Assembly: GCA_900551095.1 (NCBI GenBank)
Contig: URUJ01000003.1
Span: forward strand, 1-64,000
From: an uncultured Anaerococcus sp.
Lineage (GTDB): Bacteria; Bacillota; Clostridia; Tissierellales; Peptoniphilaceae
Reading direction: 5' to 3'
Length of the DNA: 64,000 nt
Shown here one piece after another: positions 43,527 to 53,911 of this stretch; position 1 is the stretch's first letter; every line of letters starts with the position of its first letter. A program made the position numbers and the translations under genes. Under the pieces are notes generated by a model. That model searched no databases. It saw only the letters and a program-made list of their open reading frames with translations, and was not told the origin of the DNA.

Positions 43527-43548
43527 GATGTAAAAAGGCTTTTACATC
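43527..43548. promoter_or_regulatory. Inverted repeat between the XRE gene and the DUF4491 gene
   Basis: GATGTAAAA-AGGC-TTTTACATC is a perfect 9-bp inverted repeat in the divergent intergenic region. It could be an operator of the XRE protein. Confidence 0.45.
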
Positions 43549-43576
43549 CACTAATTTTACTAATTTTGCTAAAAAT

Positions 43577-43605
43577 TTGACCAAAAATCCCAAATGTACG
43601 ATAAT
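43577..43605 (+). promoter_or_regulatory. Promoter of the DUF4491 gene
   Basis: TTGACC (43577-43582) and GATAAT (43600-43605) with 17 bp spacing, followed by SD AAGGAGG and ATG 43622. Confidence 0.65.
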
Positions 43606-43621
43606 TATATAAGGAGGAAGT

Positions 43622-43942
43622 ATGGAAGGAATAATAATTGGTGCAGTGACATTTTTTCTTATAGGAATTTTTCATCCACTTGTGATTAAGGGCGAATATT
43701 ATTTTGGCAAAAAAATTAATAAATATTTTGCGCTTTTCGGTCTTATTTTTGTGGTAATTTCAATTTACATAGAATCCCTGATACCAAGTATTTTTGCTGG
43801 CGTGATTGCTTGTTGTTGTTTTTGGTCAATTGGAGAAGTCATCGAGCAAGAAGAAAGAGTTCTAAAAGGCTGGTTTAAGGAAAATCCAAAAAGAAAAGCC
43901 TACTATGATGAAGTAAGGAATAAAAAAACTCTTAATAAGTAG
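43622..43942 (+). CDS. DUF4491 family membrane protein
   Basis: 106 residues with three spans (about 1-20, 36-52, 56-72) and a basic C-terminus. The pattern IGIFHPLVIKGEYYFGKK, CFWSIGEVIEQEERVLKGWF and NPKRK matches DUF4491 proteins, whose function is unknown. It is monocistronic and divergent from the XRE operon. Confidence 0.75.
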   Translation: MEGIIIGAVTFFLIGIFHPLVIKGEYYFGKKINKYFALFGLIFVVISIYIESLIPSIFAGVIACCCFWSIGEVIEQEERVLKGWFKENPKRKAYYDEVRNKKTLNK

Positions 43943-43975
43943 ATTTCAATAATTTTTAAGAAAAATAAAAATCTA

Positions 43976-44016
43976 AAAATCTCTCAAGCCTGGTTTTACC
44001 AAGTTTGAGAGATTTT
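43976..44016. terminator. Bidirectional terminator between convergent genes
   Basis: AAAATCTCTCAA and TTGAGAGATTTT pair around a loop with a further CTTGGT/ACCAGG-like stem, with T residues on both strands. It serves the DUF4491 gene and the minus-strand small gene. Confidence 0.8.
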
Positions 44017-44189
44017 TAATGTATAAACCTATCAAGTATCATGACTATGAAAAAAGGTAAGCAAAGTATAAGTCCAATTAATTCAAGCAAATCAAGCTTA
44101 TCTCTACTTTCCTTATATTTGCGAAAATAACTTGGAATTTGAAGAATAATACCAAGAGCAAATAGAAAATAAGCAATTAATCTTAACAT
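44016..44189 (-). CDS. Small two-span membrane protein
   Basis: 57 residues from ATG 44189 (MLRLIAYFLFALGIILQIPS...LLELIGLILCLPFFIVMILD), with two hydrophobic segments and a charged middle (RKYKESRDKLD). An in-frame GTG 9 bases upstream overlaps the previous stop. No family is recognised. It directly follows the SdpI-like gene. Confidence 0.6.
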   Translation of the reverse strand: MLRLIAYFLFALGIILQIPSYFRKYKESRDKLDLLELIGLILCLPFFIVMILDRFIH

Positions 44190-44197
44190 GATCCCCA

Positions 44198-44536
44198 CTA
44201 TTTTTTGTGAACTGTTTTAAGTTTCATTTCAAGACTTATTCCAAGGACTATAAAGGACATAAATTCTATTATTACAAATAAAATCCTTCTAAATCTAGTC
44301 ATATCCACAAAATTATTTAATATTAAGCCTAATATTATAAAGATAAAGGCTAAAGCAAATGCACCCTTTGCCATGTAAGAGTTGGCAAAGTACCAATTTT
44401 GCTTATTTTTTGTTGATAAAGCTGTTCTGTATCCATATTTTTTATCAATTGGCTTACTCTTTATCATGTTTGAGGTAAAGCCAACAAAGATAAGATATGC
44501 TGGAAATAAAAATATTATTAACTCTTTTAAATCCAT
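44198..44536 (-). CDS. SdpI-like membrane protein
   Basis: 112 residues with three spans. The segment YGYRTALSTKNKQNWYFANS matches the SdpI C-terminal domain signature (GYRT..S.K..W..AN). SdpI of B. subtilis gives immunity to the SDP toxin, but most homologues are uncharacterised and no toxin gene is near. SD lies within the spacer after the TVP38-family gene. Confidence 0.7.
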   Translation of the reverse strand: MDLKELIIFLFPAYLIFVGFTSNMIKSKPIDKKYGYRTALSTKNKQNWYFANSYMAKGAFALAFIFIILGLILNNFVDMTRFRRILFVIIEFMSFIVLGISLEMKLKTVHKK

Positions 44537-44544
44537 TTCTTCTC

Positions 44545-45138
44545 CTATAAATATTTACTAATTATAAAATCTAAACCAAGAGCCCACGCCATAGAGTAGG
44601 CAAATATGCTAAGGGGTTTTCCGAGTAAGATTATTGTTACAAATTTCTTAACTGACATTTCTGTAAGGCCTGTGAGGTAACAAAGAAAATCGTCAGGTGC
44701 TACTGGAAAGAAAATCGCTAAGGCAAAAAATTTATCATAACTATCTTCGTTGAGCTTTCCCCTGTATTTGTCGTATAGGTCTTCACTAAAAATCCTTATC
44801 ACAATTGATCTGCCAAAGGTTCTGGATATGAAAAATACAAGAATTGAGCCGAGGCATATTGATATATAATTATATATAAAACCCCAGAATGCTCCGAAAA
44901 TCACAACCCCTGCAACACAGGTAAGCCCGCCTGGAATAATTGGCACTACGATTTGAACAATTTGTAGCCCCATAAATACTAAAGGACCCCAGGCTCCCTT
45001 TGCTAGAATTAACTCTCTAAATGTGTCTAAAGAATTAAAATATCCCCTTTTATAGCCTATGTAGCCTAGAATCAGTCCTAATATAAGAAGGATTCCCCCT
45101 ATAATATTAAATATTTGACTTTTTAGGAATTTTTTCAT
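44545..45138 (-). CDS. TVP38/TMEM64-family membrane protein
   Basis: 197 residues from ATG 45138 (MKKFLKSQIFNIIGG), chosen because AAGGTGG lies 4-5 bases upstream and the longer frame has none. Five or six spans are visible. The core VVPIIPGGLTCVAGVVIFGA and ISRTFGRS then FFPVAPDDFLCYLTGLTEMS are typical of the SNARE-associated/DedA superfamily, members of which move lipids or their carriers across membranes. Substrate unknown. Confidence 0.85.
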   Translation of the reverse strand: MKKFLKSQIFNIIGGILLILGLILGYIGYKRGYFNSLDTFRELILAKGAWGPLVFMGLQIVQIVVPIIPGGLTCVAGVVIFGAFWGFIYNYISICLGSILVFFISRTFGRSIVIRIFSEDLYDKYRGKLNEDSYDKFFALAIFFPVAPDDFLCYLTGLTEMSVKKFVTIILLGKPLSIFAYSMAWALGLDFIISKYL

Positions 45139-45168
45139 AAAACCACCTTGTATGATGTATGTAGTATT

Positions 45169-45197
45169 ATCATACACCTTGCTTATTTTCCTGTCAA
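45169..45197 (-). promoter_or_regulatory. Promoter of the TVP38-family operon with an overlapping inverted repeat
   Basis: Perfect TTGACA (45192-45197) and TATGAT (45169-45174) with 17 bp spacing on the minus strand. GTATGAT-N12-ATCATAC covers the -10 and the transcription start, which suits a repressor site. Confidence 0.75.
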
Positions 45198-45244
45198 TTA
45201 TATATAAGTATAACAAAATAATATTAAGTTTTAGTAAGGATATA

Positions 45245-45282
45245 GAAAAAATCCAAAGATCAAAAAATGATCAATGGATTTT
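45245..45282 (-). terminator. Terminator after leuS
   Basis: On the minus strand AAATCCA-TT-GATCA pairs with TGATC-TT-TGGATTT and is followed by T residues, just after the leuS stop. Confidence 0.75.
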
Positions 45283-45288
45283 AATTTT

Positions 45289-47691
45289 TTAGACAACTAT
45301 ATTTAAAATCTTGCCTGGAACGTAGATGACTTTTCTAAGCTCCTTGTTTTCAATATAGGTTTTTACATTATTATCTTCGTTTGCAAATTCTAGTGCTTCT
45401 TCTTTGCTTGCTGTTTTTGAGATTTTTATCTTGCCACGCATCTTGCCATTAACCTGCACTGGTAGGTCTATTTCATCAAAACTTAGCTTGTTTATATCGT
45501 ATTTTGGCCAAGTTGTTTCGTTTAACCTTCCCTCAAACCCAGCCATTTCCCAAAGCTCTTCTGTAAGGTGAGGTGCTACTGGATTTAATAAAGTTATATA
45601 AGTTTTGAAGTCTTTTCTTGTTATCTTTCCGAGTGATCTCATCTCATTTGAAAGAGTCATTAGCTGGGCAATAGCTGTGTTAAATTTAAGATTTTCGTAA
45701 TCTTCGCTTACTTTTTTGATTGTTTGGTTGGTTAGGATTTCAATTTCTTTAGAGTAATCATCTCCATCACAAACTATATCTAGGAGGTTATATACTCTTT
45801 CAAGATATTTTCTACAACCTTTAACTCCTTCATCTGACCATTTAGCAACTGATGAGAAATCTCCCATAAACATTTCATAAGTTCTTAGCGTATCTGCACC
45901 AAAATCTCTAATAATATCATCAGGATTTATTACATTTCCACGAGATTTACTCATCTTTTGACCATCTGGACCTAGAATCATACCATGACTTGTTCTTTTC
46001 ATGTAAGGTTCTTTTGTAGGTACTACTCCTAAATCATACAAAACCTTATGCCAAAATCTAGAATAAAGTAAGTGGAGAGTAGTATGTTCCATTCCTCCGT
46101 TGTACCAATCAACAGGTGTGTAATAATCTAGGGCTTTTTTGCTTGCAAGTGCCTCACTATTTTTTGGATCTGCGTATCTTAGATAATACCAAGATGATCC
46201 TGCCCATTGTGGCATGGTATCTGTTTCTCTTTTGGCTGGTTTTCCACAATGAGGACAAGTTGTATTTACAAATTCGTCAATTTTTGCAAGAGGAGATTCA
46301 CCTGTGGCTGTTGGTGTGTAGGACTCAATTTCAGGTAATTTTACTGGTAGGTCTTTTTCATCTACTGGCACCCAACCACAATCATCACAATATACCATAG
46401 GGATTGGTTCTCCCCAGTATCTTTGTCTAGAAAATACCCAATCACGAAGTTTGAAGTTGGTCTTTGCCTTGCCTAGACCTTTTTCTTCTATATAATCTAT
46501 TGCTTTTTTCTTTGCATCACTTGCAGACAAACCATTTAGAAAATCTGAATTAATTGAAGTGCCTTTTTCTATATCTGTAACTGGAAGGTCTTCTTCTGAA
46601 TCATAGACAGGTATAATTGGCATATCAAATTTTTTAGCAAATTCAAAGTCACGGTCATCGTGAGCAGGAACTGCCATTATTGCTCCAGTTCCATAACCCA
46701 TCAAAACATAGTCAGAAACCCAAATTGGAATTTCTTTTTCATTTAGTGGGTTAATTGCTGATAGTCCATCTATCATAACACCAGTCTTGTCTTTATTAAG
46801 TTCAGATCTTTCAAAATCAGATTTAAGACTTGCTTGACGTTGATATTTGACTATTTCATCGTAGTTTTTAATCTCATCTTTGTATTTTTCAAGGATAGGA
46901 TGTTCTGGAGAAACAACCATGTAGGATACACCAAAGATGGTATCAGGTCTGGTTGTATAAACTGTTAGCTTTTCTTCCTTGCCCTTGATTTTGAAGTTAA
47001 CATCAGCTCCGTGGCTTCTGCCAATCCAATTTATCTGGCTTGTCTTGATCCTATCTTCAAAGTCTACCTCATCAAGGTCATCTATTAACCTATCTGCATA
47101 AGCAGTTATTTTTAGCATCCATTGGTTTTTTAGCTTATGTTCTACCTCTGTTCCACATCTTTCACACTTGCCGTCTACAACTTCTTCATTTGCAAGACCA
47201 ACAAGGCAGGATGGGCACCAGTTGACAGAAGTTTCTGACTTATAAGCAAGACCTTTTTTATACATTTGTAGGAAAATCCATTGGGTCCACTTATAATAAT
47301 CAGGATCAGTTGTATTTATTTCCCTATCCCAATCAAAGGAGAAGCCAATAGATTCCATTTGTCCCCTAAAGTGGTCGATATTTTTTTCTGTAATTACAGC
47401 TGGGTGGATTTTATTTTCTATAGCGTAGTTTTCAGCAGGAAGACCAAAGGCATCCCAACCCATGGTATACATTACATTTTCGCCCTCGAATCTTCTTTTA
47501 CGAGCCACAACATCTATAGCTGTATATGGACGAGGATGACCAACGTGGAGGCCTTGGCCTGATGGATAAGGAAATTCTACAAGTGGATAAAATTTCTTTT
47601 TATTTGTATCTATTTCTGATTTAAAAGTTTTTTCATCTTTCCATATTTTTTGCCATTTTTTCTCAATAGCATTTGGATTATACTCTTTCAT
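45289..47691 (-). CDS. leuS: Leucyl-tRNA synthetase
   Basis: Class I synthetase of 800 residues. The HIGH motif lies in [17 protein letters not shown] (about 41-57), the KMSKS motif in [15 protein letters not shown], and the editing CP1 domain carries [13 protein letters not shown] zinc-type [21 protein letters not shown] segment is present. It is the last gene of the transcript containing rarA and asnS and has no T-box leader of its own. Confidence 0.98.
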   Translation of the reverse strand: MKEYNPNAIEKKWQKIWKDEKTFKSEIDTNKKKFYPLVEFPYPSGQGLHVGHPRPYTAIDVVARKRRFEGENVMYTMGWDAFGLPAENYAIENKIHPAVITEKNIDHFRGQMESIGFSFDWDREINTTDPDYYKWTQWIFLQMYKKGLAYKSETSVNWCPSCLVGLANEEVVDGKCERCGTEVEHKLKNQWMLKITAYADRLIDDLDEVDFEDRIKTSQINWIGRSHGADVNFKIKGKEEKLTVYTTRPDTIFGVSYMVVSPEHPILEKYKDEIKNYDEIVKYQRQASLKSDFERSELNKDKTGVMIDGLSAINPLNEKEIPIWVSDYVLMGYGTGAIMAVPAHDDRDFEFAKKFDMPIIPVYDSEEDLPVTDIEKGTSINSDFLNGLSASDAKKKAIDYIEEKGLGKAKTNFKLRDWVFSRQRYWGEPIPMVYCDDCGWVPVDEKDLPVKLPEIESYTPTATGESPLAKIDEFVNTTCPHCGKPAKRETDTMPQWAGSSWYYLRYADPKNSEALASKKALDYYTPVDWYNGGMEHTTLHLLYSRFWHKVLYDLGVVPTKEPYMKRTSHGMILGPDGQKMSKSRGNVINPDDIIRDFGADTLRTYEMFMGDFSSVAKWSDEGVKGCRKYLERVYNLLDIVCDGDDYSKEIEILTNQTIKKVSEDYENLKFNTAIAQLMTLSNEMRSLGKITRKDFKTYITLLNPVAPHLTEELWEMAGFEGRLNETTWPKYDINKLSFDEIDLPVQVNGKMRGKIKISKTASKEEALEFANEDNNVKTYIENKELRKVIYVPGKILNIVV

Positions 47692-47699
47692 CTTTTCTC

Positions 47700-49088
47700 C
47701 TAATTTTCCCTTGCAAAGGCATTTACATATCTTGGATAAGCTATTACGTCTCTAATATTTTTCATGCCTGTTACATACATCATAGCTCTTTCAAAACCAA
47801 GTCCGAATCCTGAGTGGACCACTGTACCAAATCTTCTTAGGTCTAGGTAGTTTTGGTATTCTTCTGGTTTTAGTCCATTATCTTCCATTGATTTAACAAG
47901 TTCGTCATATCTTTCTTCCCTTTGTGAACCGCCTATTAATTCGCCTACACCAGGAACAAGCATATCAAAAGCTGCTACAGTCTTTCCGTCATCATTTCTT
48001 TTCATATAGAAAGCTTTTATGTCTTTTGGATAATCTGTAACGAAAACTGGTCCATCTACTATTTTTTCTGATAGGTATCTTTCGTGTTCTGTTTGTAGGT
48101 CCATGCCCCACTCAACTGGGAATTCAAATTTCTCGCCTGATTCTTTAAGTAGATCTATTGCCTTTGTATAGGTAATTCTTGCAAATTCTGAATCACGAAG
48201 TTTTGTTAGTCTTTCAATAAGGCCCTCATCAATCCATTTGTTGAAGAATTCCATTTCGTCTTTGGCGTTTTCTAGGATATAGTCAATGGCATATTTTATC
48301 ATATCTTCAGCTGTATCCATGCAAACATTGTAGTCTGCGAACGCCATTTCAGGCTCAAGCATCCAGAATTCTGCCGCGTGCCTTGGTGTATTTGAAACTT
48401 CTGCTCTAAAAGTAGGACCAAAAGTATAAACATTTCCGAAGGCAAGTGCATAGTCTTCTGCTTCAAGTTGACCAGATACTGTCATATAAGATTTTTTGCT
48501 AAAGAAGTCTTTATTGTAATCAACTTTTCCATCATCTGTCATTGGTGGTTCATTTGGGTCAATTGTTGTTACGTTAAACATCTCACCAGCGCCTTCGGCA
48601 TCACTTGCTGTAATTATTGGTGGATTTACGTAAACAAAATCTCTTTCTTGGAAGAACTTATGAAGACCAAATGCGAGTATAGAACGTAATCTAAAGACAG
48701 CTCTATATGTATTTGTCCTTGGTCTTAAATGTGGGATTGTTCTCATAAATTCATATGTTTGTCTTTGTTTTTGGATAGGGAATTTTTCTGATGATTCCCC
48801 AAGAACTATAACTTTTTCTGCTTGAATCTCATAAGGATTTCTATTATTTCCTGTTGCAACAAATTTACCATAAACTTTTAATGAAGCTGATAGATGTTGT
48901 TTGTCAAGCTCTTCATAATTTTCTATTTCTTTACCCACTACAACTTGAAGGTTGTTAAAAGTAGAGCCATCATTTAGTTCAATAAAGCCTACATTTTTGC
49001 TAAATCTTGAATTTCTTATCCAACCTTCAATTTCAATTTCTTTGTCAACAAAGCTTTCCGCTTCTCTCATTAATTGTCTAATCTTCAT
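47700..49088 (-). CDS. asnS: Asparaginyl-tRNA synthetase
   Basis: Class IIb synthetase of 462 residues. The N-terminal OB fold (about 15-100) contains VEGWIRN-like [20 protein letters not shown]. Motif 2 is [20 protein letters not shown], and motif 3 is [15 protein letters not shown] near the C-terminus. The AsnRS reading is favoured over AspRS by the length and by MLEPEMAF. It overlaps rarA by 11 bases. Confidence 0.95.
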   Translation of the reverse strand: MKIRQLMREAESFVDKEIEIEGWIRNSRFSKNVGFIELNDGSTFNNLQVVVGKEIENYEELDKQHLSASLKVYGKFVATGNNRNPYEIQAEKVIVLGESSEKFPIQKQRQTYEFMRTIPHLRPRTNTYRAVFRLRSILAFGLHKFFQERDFVYVNPPIITASDAEGAGEMFNVTTIDPNEPPMTDDGKVDYNKDFFSKKSYMTVSGQLEAEDYALAFGNVYTFGPTFRAEVSNTPRHAAEFWMLEPEMAFADYNVCMDTAEDMIKYAIDYILENAKDEMEFFNKWIDEGLIERLTKLRDSEFARITYTKAIDLLKESGEKFEFPVEWGMDLQTEHERYLSEKIVDGPVFVTDYPKDIKAFYMKRNDDGKTVAAFDMLVPGVGELIGGSQREERYDELVKSMEDNGLKPEEYQNYLDLRRFGTVVHSGFGLGFERAMMYVTGMKNIRDVIAYPRYVNAFAREN

Positions 49089-50397
49089 TATAGCCTTCCT
49101 TTATTTTTTCTAATCTTTCGATCATTTCTTTTTCGTAGCCTATATATTTAGCTTGGTAAAATTTTTCACTAGCAAACTCTTCGGGCAAGTAATTTGTTTT
49201 TACATAACCACCGTGATCATGAGGGTATAAGTACTCTTCTTTTATCAAGTTCTTACTTCCTGCATAATGACTATCTTTGAGTTTGTTTGGTACTGTCCTA
49301 TCTTTATTAGTCCTAACAAAATCAAGAGCCTTATCAATAGCAAGATAGGTAGAATTACTCTTAACTGCTGCAGCTAAGTATGTTACTGTCTGAGCAAGGA
49401 TAATTCTTGCTTCTGGCATTCCTATTTTATTTACCGCTTCAAACGTAGAATTTGCAAGTACTAAGGCAAAGGGGTCTGCATTTGAAATATCCTCTGCCGC
49501 AAAAATAATCATTCTTCTTGCGATAAATTTTATATCTTCACCTGAAACTAGCATCTTCGCCAAATAATATAAACTCGCATCTATATCCGATCCTCTCATA
49601 CTCTTTATAAAAGCTGATATGGTATCGTAGTGTCTATCACCGTTTTTATCATAAACAGCAATTTTTTTTGTTGTAGAATTTTCTATAGTTTCAGAGTCTA
49701 TTTCTATTCTACCATCTTTTTCATTTTCTGAAAATATAGCTATTTCTAAAGCGTTTAAAAGAGCTCTAGAATCTCCATTTGAATACTTTATTAGCTTATC
49801 CTTTGCCTCTTGTTTTAAAATTATATTTTTATTTTTCAAAACTTCATCTGTATTTAAAGCAAGGTCGATAAGATCGCTTAGGTTTTTATCTGATAACTCT
49901 TTTAGTTCAAAGACATACATCCTTGAAATCAAGGCCTTATTGACCTCGAAATAAGGATTTTCAGTTGTTGCTCCTATTAGAATAATTGTAGCATCTTCAA
50001 CATAGGGAAGCAGATAATCTTGCTGGCTTTTATTAAATCTATGGATTTCATCTACAAATAAAATTGTTTTCTTATTTTCATAAGACAAGTTATCCTTAGC
50101 AATCTGAATTTTTTCTTTAAGATCACTTATACCACTTGCCACAGCGGATACTTCCTCAAATGCCATATCAGTATAATTTGATATAATTTTTGCTAAAGTA
50201 GTCTTTCCCACTCCTGGCGGCCCATAGAAAATACAAGAATAAATTCTATCAGCCTTGATCATTCTCCTTATAATCTTTCCCTCACCTACTAGGTGGTCTT
50301 GTCCTATATAAGAATCAAGGTTTTTGGGTCTAAGTCTATCAGCTAAGGGAGCAGATTTTTCCATTTCAATTTTTCTATTTAATTCAAATAAATCCAT
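49078..50397 (-). CDS. rarA: Replication-associated recombination protein A (RarA/MgsA)
   Basis: AAA+ ATPase that acts at stalled replication forks. The 439 residues begin with [20 protein letters not shown]. Walker A is [10 protein letters not shown] (about 58-67), Walker B is [19 protein letters not shown], sensor 1 is [13 protein letters not shown], and the C-terminal MgsA domain contains [19 protein letters not shown] 50397 follows AAGGAAG. It lies 15 bases after the nrdR terminator hairpin. Confidence 0.96.
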   Translation of the reverse strand: MDLFELNRKIEMEKSAPLADRLRPKNLDSYIGQDHLVGEGKIIRRMIKADRIYSCIFYGPPGVGKTTLAKIISNYTDMAFEEVSAVASGISDLKEKIQIAKDNLSYENKKTILFVDEIHRFNKSQQDYLLPYVEDATIILIGATTENPYFEVNKALISRMYVFELKELSDKNLSDLIDLALNTDEVLKNKNIILKQEAKDKLIKYSNGDSRALLNALEIAIFSENEKDGRIEIDSETIENSTTKKIAVYDKNGDRHYDTISAFIKSMRGSDIDASLYYLAKMLVSGEDIKFIARRMIIFAAEDISNADPFALVLANSTFEAVNKIGMPEARIILAQTVTYLAAAVKSNSTYLAIDKALDFVRTNKDRTVPNKLKDSHYAGSKNLIKEEYLYPHDHGGYVKTNYLPEEFASEKFYQAKYIGYEKEMIERLEKIKEGYNED

Positions 50398-50412
50398 ACT
50401 TCTTCCTTAAAG

Positions 50413-50437
50413 AAAAAAGATGCTATAAGTTAGCACC
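50413..50437 (-). terminator. Terminator overlapping the end of nrdR
   Basis: GGTGCTA-ACTTA-TAGCATC on the minus strand includes the last nrdR codons and its stop, and is followed by TTTTTTC. It would separate the cell-division transcript from rarA-asnS-leuS. Confidence 0.7.
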
Positions 50438-50890
50438 TTTATCATCTTTTAAATTTATAATCTCCTCATAGAAGGATTCCAAATCCTTAAATTCCCTATA
50501 TACAGAAGCAAATCTGACATAGGCTACTGAGTCAAGTTCTTTTAGTTCATCCATTACAAGCTCGCCTATATATGTTGAGGTCACTTCTTTTTTGCCAGTA
50601 TGATTAACTTTGGTTTCGATGTTTTTTGCTACTTCTTCTATCTGATCCATTGTTACTGGACGTTTTTCACAAGATTTTACTATACCAGATATAAGCTTTC
50701 TTGGATCAAAAGCTTCCCTAGTATTATCTTTTTTGATTATCATGAATGTAGAATCTTCGTACCTTTCATAGGTTGAAAATCTTTTATCACAATCTTCACA
50801 GAGTCGTCTCCTGCGTATAGCTCTGTCATCATCAGTTGACCTTGAGTCAACTACTCTAGTATTATTTGAGTTGCAATAGGGACATCTCAT
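50423..50890 (-). CDS. nrdR: Transcriptional repressor NrdR
   Basis: Represses ribonucleotide reductase genes in response to (d)ATP. The 155 residues have an N-terminal zinc ribbon MRCPYCNSNNTRVVDSR with the second pair LCEDCDKRFST, and an ATP-cone domain starting MIIKKDNTREAFDPRKL (about 51-67). It begins 1 base after the ftsZ stop, so the two are cotranscribed. No NrdR box lies within the window near nrd genes. Confidence 0.96.
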   Translation of the reverse strand: MRCPYCNSNNTRVVDSRSTDDDRAIRRRRLCEDCDKRFSTYERYEDSTFMIIKKDNTREAFDPRKLISGIVKSCEKRPVTMDQIEEVAKNIETKVNHTGKKEVTSTYIGELVMDELKELDSVAYVRFASVYREFKDLESFYEEIINLKDDKGANL

Positions 50891-50891
50891 A

Positions 50892-51989
50892 TTATTTTAA
50901 GAAATCTGGAAGATCAATGTCATCAAATGGATTTGATGATCTTCTTTGTTGTTGTTTTGCTTGAGTATTTCTTTGAGGAGCTCTTAATTCCTCATTTCTA
51001 TTAGAATTTCTATCACTTCTTCTAGATTTAGCATTGTTATCAAAACCTGTTGCAATAACAGTAATCTTAATCTCATCTCCTAGAGATTCATCTTGACCAA
51101 CACCGAAGATGATGTTTGCGTCAGAATCGATAGATTCTCTGATTAATTCTGCTGCTTCGTTTGCTTCCATTAAGCCAACTTCAGCTGCTGTTACGTTTAG
51201 AAGTACAGCGTTTGCTCCGTCAATGCTTGTTTCAAGTAATGGAGAATTAACTGCAGCCTTAGCTGCATCAACAGCTCTGTTCTCACCACTTGCTCTACCG
51301 ATACCCATATGAGCTATACCTTGATCGCTCATAATTGATTCAACGTCCGCAAAGTCAAGGTTAATTACATTTGGAACTGCGATTAACTCTGATATACCGC
51401 TTACTGCATCCATAAGTACTTGGTCAGCCATTTGGAAAGCTTCCACCATAGATGTTCTTTTTTCAACTATTTGAAGTAATCTATCATTAGGAATTGTAAT
51501 AAGTGTATCTACATTTTCTTTAAGTTTTTCTATACCAGCTTCTGCTTGAGTAGCTCTTTTTCTACCTTCAAAAGTAAATGGTTTTGTAACTACACCTACA
51601 GTTAAGATGTCCATTTCCTTAGCAACTTGTGCTACTACTGGTGCTGCTCCAGTACCTGTACCACCGCCCATACCGGCTGTGATAAATACCATATCTGCAC
51701 CTTTGATAGATTCTTCTATTTCTCCCTTAGATTCTTCTGCTGCCTTTTCTCCTACACTTGGATTTGCACCAGCACCAAGACCTCTTGTTAGTTTTTCACC
51801 AATTTGAAGTCTAACATCAGCGTTAGATTCTTGAAGAGTCTGTAAATCAGTATTAAGCGCTAAAAACTCCACTCCTGAAAGTCCGTTGTCTCTCATTCTG
51901 CTGATAGCGTTGTTACCACCACCACCAACTCCAATAACTTTAATCTTAGCTAAAGAATTGTTGTCCATATCAATGTTAATATTTGCCAT
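50892..51989 (-). CDS. ftsZ: Cell division protein FtsZ
   Basis: Tubulin-like GTPase forming the division ring. The 365 residues hold [17 protein letters not shown], the tubulin signature [15 protein letters not shown] (about 105-119), the T7 loop [11 protein letters not shown], a Ser/Arg/Asn/Gln-rich linker (about 315-350) and the conserved C-terminal peptide [15 protein letters not shown] lies before ATG 51989. ftsA is not next to it. Confidence 0.98.
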   Translation of the reverse strand: MANINIDMDNNSLAKIKVIGVGGGGNNAISRMRDNGLSGVEFLALNTDLQTLQESNADVRLQIGEKLTRGLGAGANPSVGEKAAEESKGEIEESIKGADMVFITAGMGGGTGTGAAPVVAQVAKEMDILTVGVVTKPFTFEGRKRATQAEAGIEKLKENVDTLITIPNDRLLQIVEKRTSMVEAFQMADQVLMDAVSGISELIAVPNVINLDFADVESIMSDQGIAHMGIGRASGENRAVDAAKAAVNSPLLETSIDGANAVLLNVTAAEVGLMEANEAAELIRESIDSDANIIFGVGQDESLGDEIKITVIATGFDNNAKSRRSDRNSNRNEELRAPQRNTQAKQQQRRSSNPFDDIDLPDFLK

Positions 51990-52039
51990 AAAATCCCCCT
52001 ATTGTTTTTCTACTTATTAATTTTTTTACTAAAAGACTT

Positions 52040-52831
52040 TTAATTTACAACTACAAGAGGATTATCTCCATTGTTTAAGTTGATACTTACTGCCTCTAGT
52101 CCCTTGTCTTTTATTTCTTGTAAGATTTTTTCTAGCAATTTTATTTTTTTAGAAATATTATTTAAATCGCCGAACTTAACCTCTATATCTTGTATCATTA
52201 TACCAATATCAAGTTTATTTTCCAAATTTAATTGGCTAACACTACCAATCAGCGAGGAGGCTTGTAGCTCTTTTATAAAATCTAGTGTAGCCTTTGATGA
52301 AGTGAAACTTTGGCCTATTGTTGTTTCAATCCCCTTTACCTTAACATCTATAAATTTTGTATCTTCGCTGTAAGGCTTCTTGTCGGTAACAAGACCGTTA
52401 TTTGTGATCAAAATCTTTTTACCGTATTTTTCTACTTCAAACATCGGAAAATCTTCTTCTATCTTTACTGATAAAGTTTTTGGAAATACCTTCCTAACTT
52501 TTGCAGATTTTATATAATCTAAAGTCTCAATATCACCCTCATATTTACTTGGATTGTATAATAGGATATTTTTTCCTAATGGTGACCTCAGTTTTTTTAT
52601 AATCTGAGTATCTTCAGTCACCCTATTACCGTTTATATAGATATCCTGAATTTTCATATATGGATGAGTGTAAATATTGTAACAAACACCTAATAAAAAT
52701 GCCAAAATTAAGAGTGAGACAAAAAGTTTATTATTTTTCTTCTCATCTTTGCTATGTTTTTTGGCGATGTGTTTTTTGCTAAATACTCTAGATCCTTTTT
52801 TTATTAATCTATCGTCATTATTATTTGTCAT
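52040..52831 (-). CDS. ftsQ: Cell division protein FtsQ/DivIB
   Basis: 263 residues: a basic cytoplasmic tail (about 1-33), one span (KLFVSLLILAFLLGVCYNIY), then a POTRA domain beginning MKIQDIYINGNRVTEDTQII and the FtsQ beta domain with VRKVFPKTLSVKIEEDFPMF. It scaffolds FtsL/FtsB in the divisome. It overlaps or abuts murG (stop/start 1 base apart). The family is divergent but the order and layout are firm. Confidence 0.92.
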   Translation of the reverse strand: MTNNNDDRLIKKGSRVFSKKHIAKKHSKDEKKNNKLFVSLLILAFLLGVCYNIYTHPYMKIQDIYINGNRVTEDTQIIKKLRSPLGKNILLYNPSKYEGDIETLDYIKSAKVRKVFPKTLSVKIEEDFPMFEVEKYGKKILITNNGLVTDKKPYSEDTKFIDVKVKGIETTIGQSFTSSKATLDFIKELQASSLIGSVSQLNLENKLDIGIMIQDIEVKFGDLNNISKKIKLLEKILQEIKDKGLEAVSINLNNGDNPLVVVN

Positions 52832-53911
52832 CTAAATTAGCTCTTTTATTTGCTCATAAATCTTGTCTAAGGCAGAGTTATCAGCCAGTTTTCGAGCATT
52901 TTCCCCCATTTTTTTGATTTTTTCCTCATCCTTTATTATACTCAATATCTTTTCTTTTAGTATGGTTCCATTTAGATCTTTTTCTAAAATCATAATACTT
53001 GCGTCATTGTCTACGTAAGTTCTCGCATTATATTCTTGGTGATTTTCTGTAGTATAGGCTTTTGGAATCAGAATTGAAGGTCTTCCAACAGATGATATCT
53101 CAGCAAGACTCATTGCTCCACTAGATGCGATAACAAGGTCAGAGACTCCATAAAATAAATCGATATTGTCTATATATTTATAAGCCTTAATATATTTTGA
53201 CTTATTGACCTTTTCTAAAAAATCATCATAAAATCTTACACCTGTTTGATGTAGGAAATAAAACTCACCATTTAATTTCTCACTCATTTCAATAACAGCC
53301 TTATTTAAAGCATAAGATCCGTTTGACCCACCAAAAGAAAAAACAACTGGAATATTTTTATCAATCCCTAGTTCTTTTAAATCTTCTTCCGTATATGATA
53401 AATCAAAATTATTTCTAACAGGATTTCCTGTTACTACTATATTATCTTGTTTTTTGAAATGTTTAGCTGCTTCTTTATAGGAAATTAAAACTCTATCAAC
53501 TTTTTTTGAAAGAAATTTTGAAGCCATACCTGGATAAGAATTAGATTCATGAACAATAGCCGGTATTTTTGCCTTCGCTGCTTGATATAAAATCGGTGCG
53601 CAGACATAACCACCAGTTCCGATAACAAGGTCTGGTTTGAAATCTTTGATAATTCTTTTTGCCTGAGTAAATCCCTTATAGTTTCTAAAAAGTGCCTTAA
53701 ATAATCTTTTATTAACCTTTCTAGGAATTCCCATTGCATCTATCGCTCTAAATTCATAGTTATTTTTTTGAGCAATTTTTTCTTCTGGTCCGCCCTTTAT
53801 ACCTACATATATTATCTCGGAATTTGGATTTTCTTCTTTTATTTTTTGTCCGATAGCAATGGCAGGATAGATATGACCTCCCGTACCACCACCTGATAGT
53901 ATTACTCGCAT
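52832..53911 (-). CDS. murG: UDP-GlcNAc: undecaprenyl-PP-MurNAc-pentapeptide GlcNAc transferase
   Basis: MurG makes lipid II from lipid I on the inner membrane face. The 359 residues have the N-terminal loop LSGGGTGGHIYPAIAIG, the membrane-facing GTGGYVCAPILYQA, a second glycine loop FSFGGSNGSYALN, and the UDP-binding ASSGAMSLAEISSVGRPSIL. It overlaps murD by 10 bases. Confidence 0.97.
   Translation of the reverse strand: MRVILSGGGTGGHIYPAIAIGQKIKEENPNSEIIYVGIKGGPEEKIAQKNNYEFRAIDAMGIPRKVNKRLFKALFRNYKGFTQAKRIIKDFKPDLVIGTGGYVCAPILYQAAKAKIPAIVHESNSYPGMASKFLSKKVDRVLISYKEAAKHFKKQDNIVVTGNPVRNNFDLSYTEEDLKELGIDKNIPVVFSFGGSNGSYALNKAVIEMSEKLNGEFYFLHQTGVRFYDDFLEKVNKSKYIKAYKYIDNIDLFYGVSDLVIASSGAMSLAEISSVGRPSILIPKAYTTENHQEYNARTYVDNDASIMILEKDLNGTILKEKILSIIKDEEKIKKMGENARKLADNSALDKIYEQIKELI

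Noticed and set aside
45139..45216. Longer start of the TVP38-family protein, beginning MLYLYIIDRK
   Set aside because: This extension covers the promoter and inverted repeat and has no SD; ATG 45138 has one.
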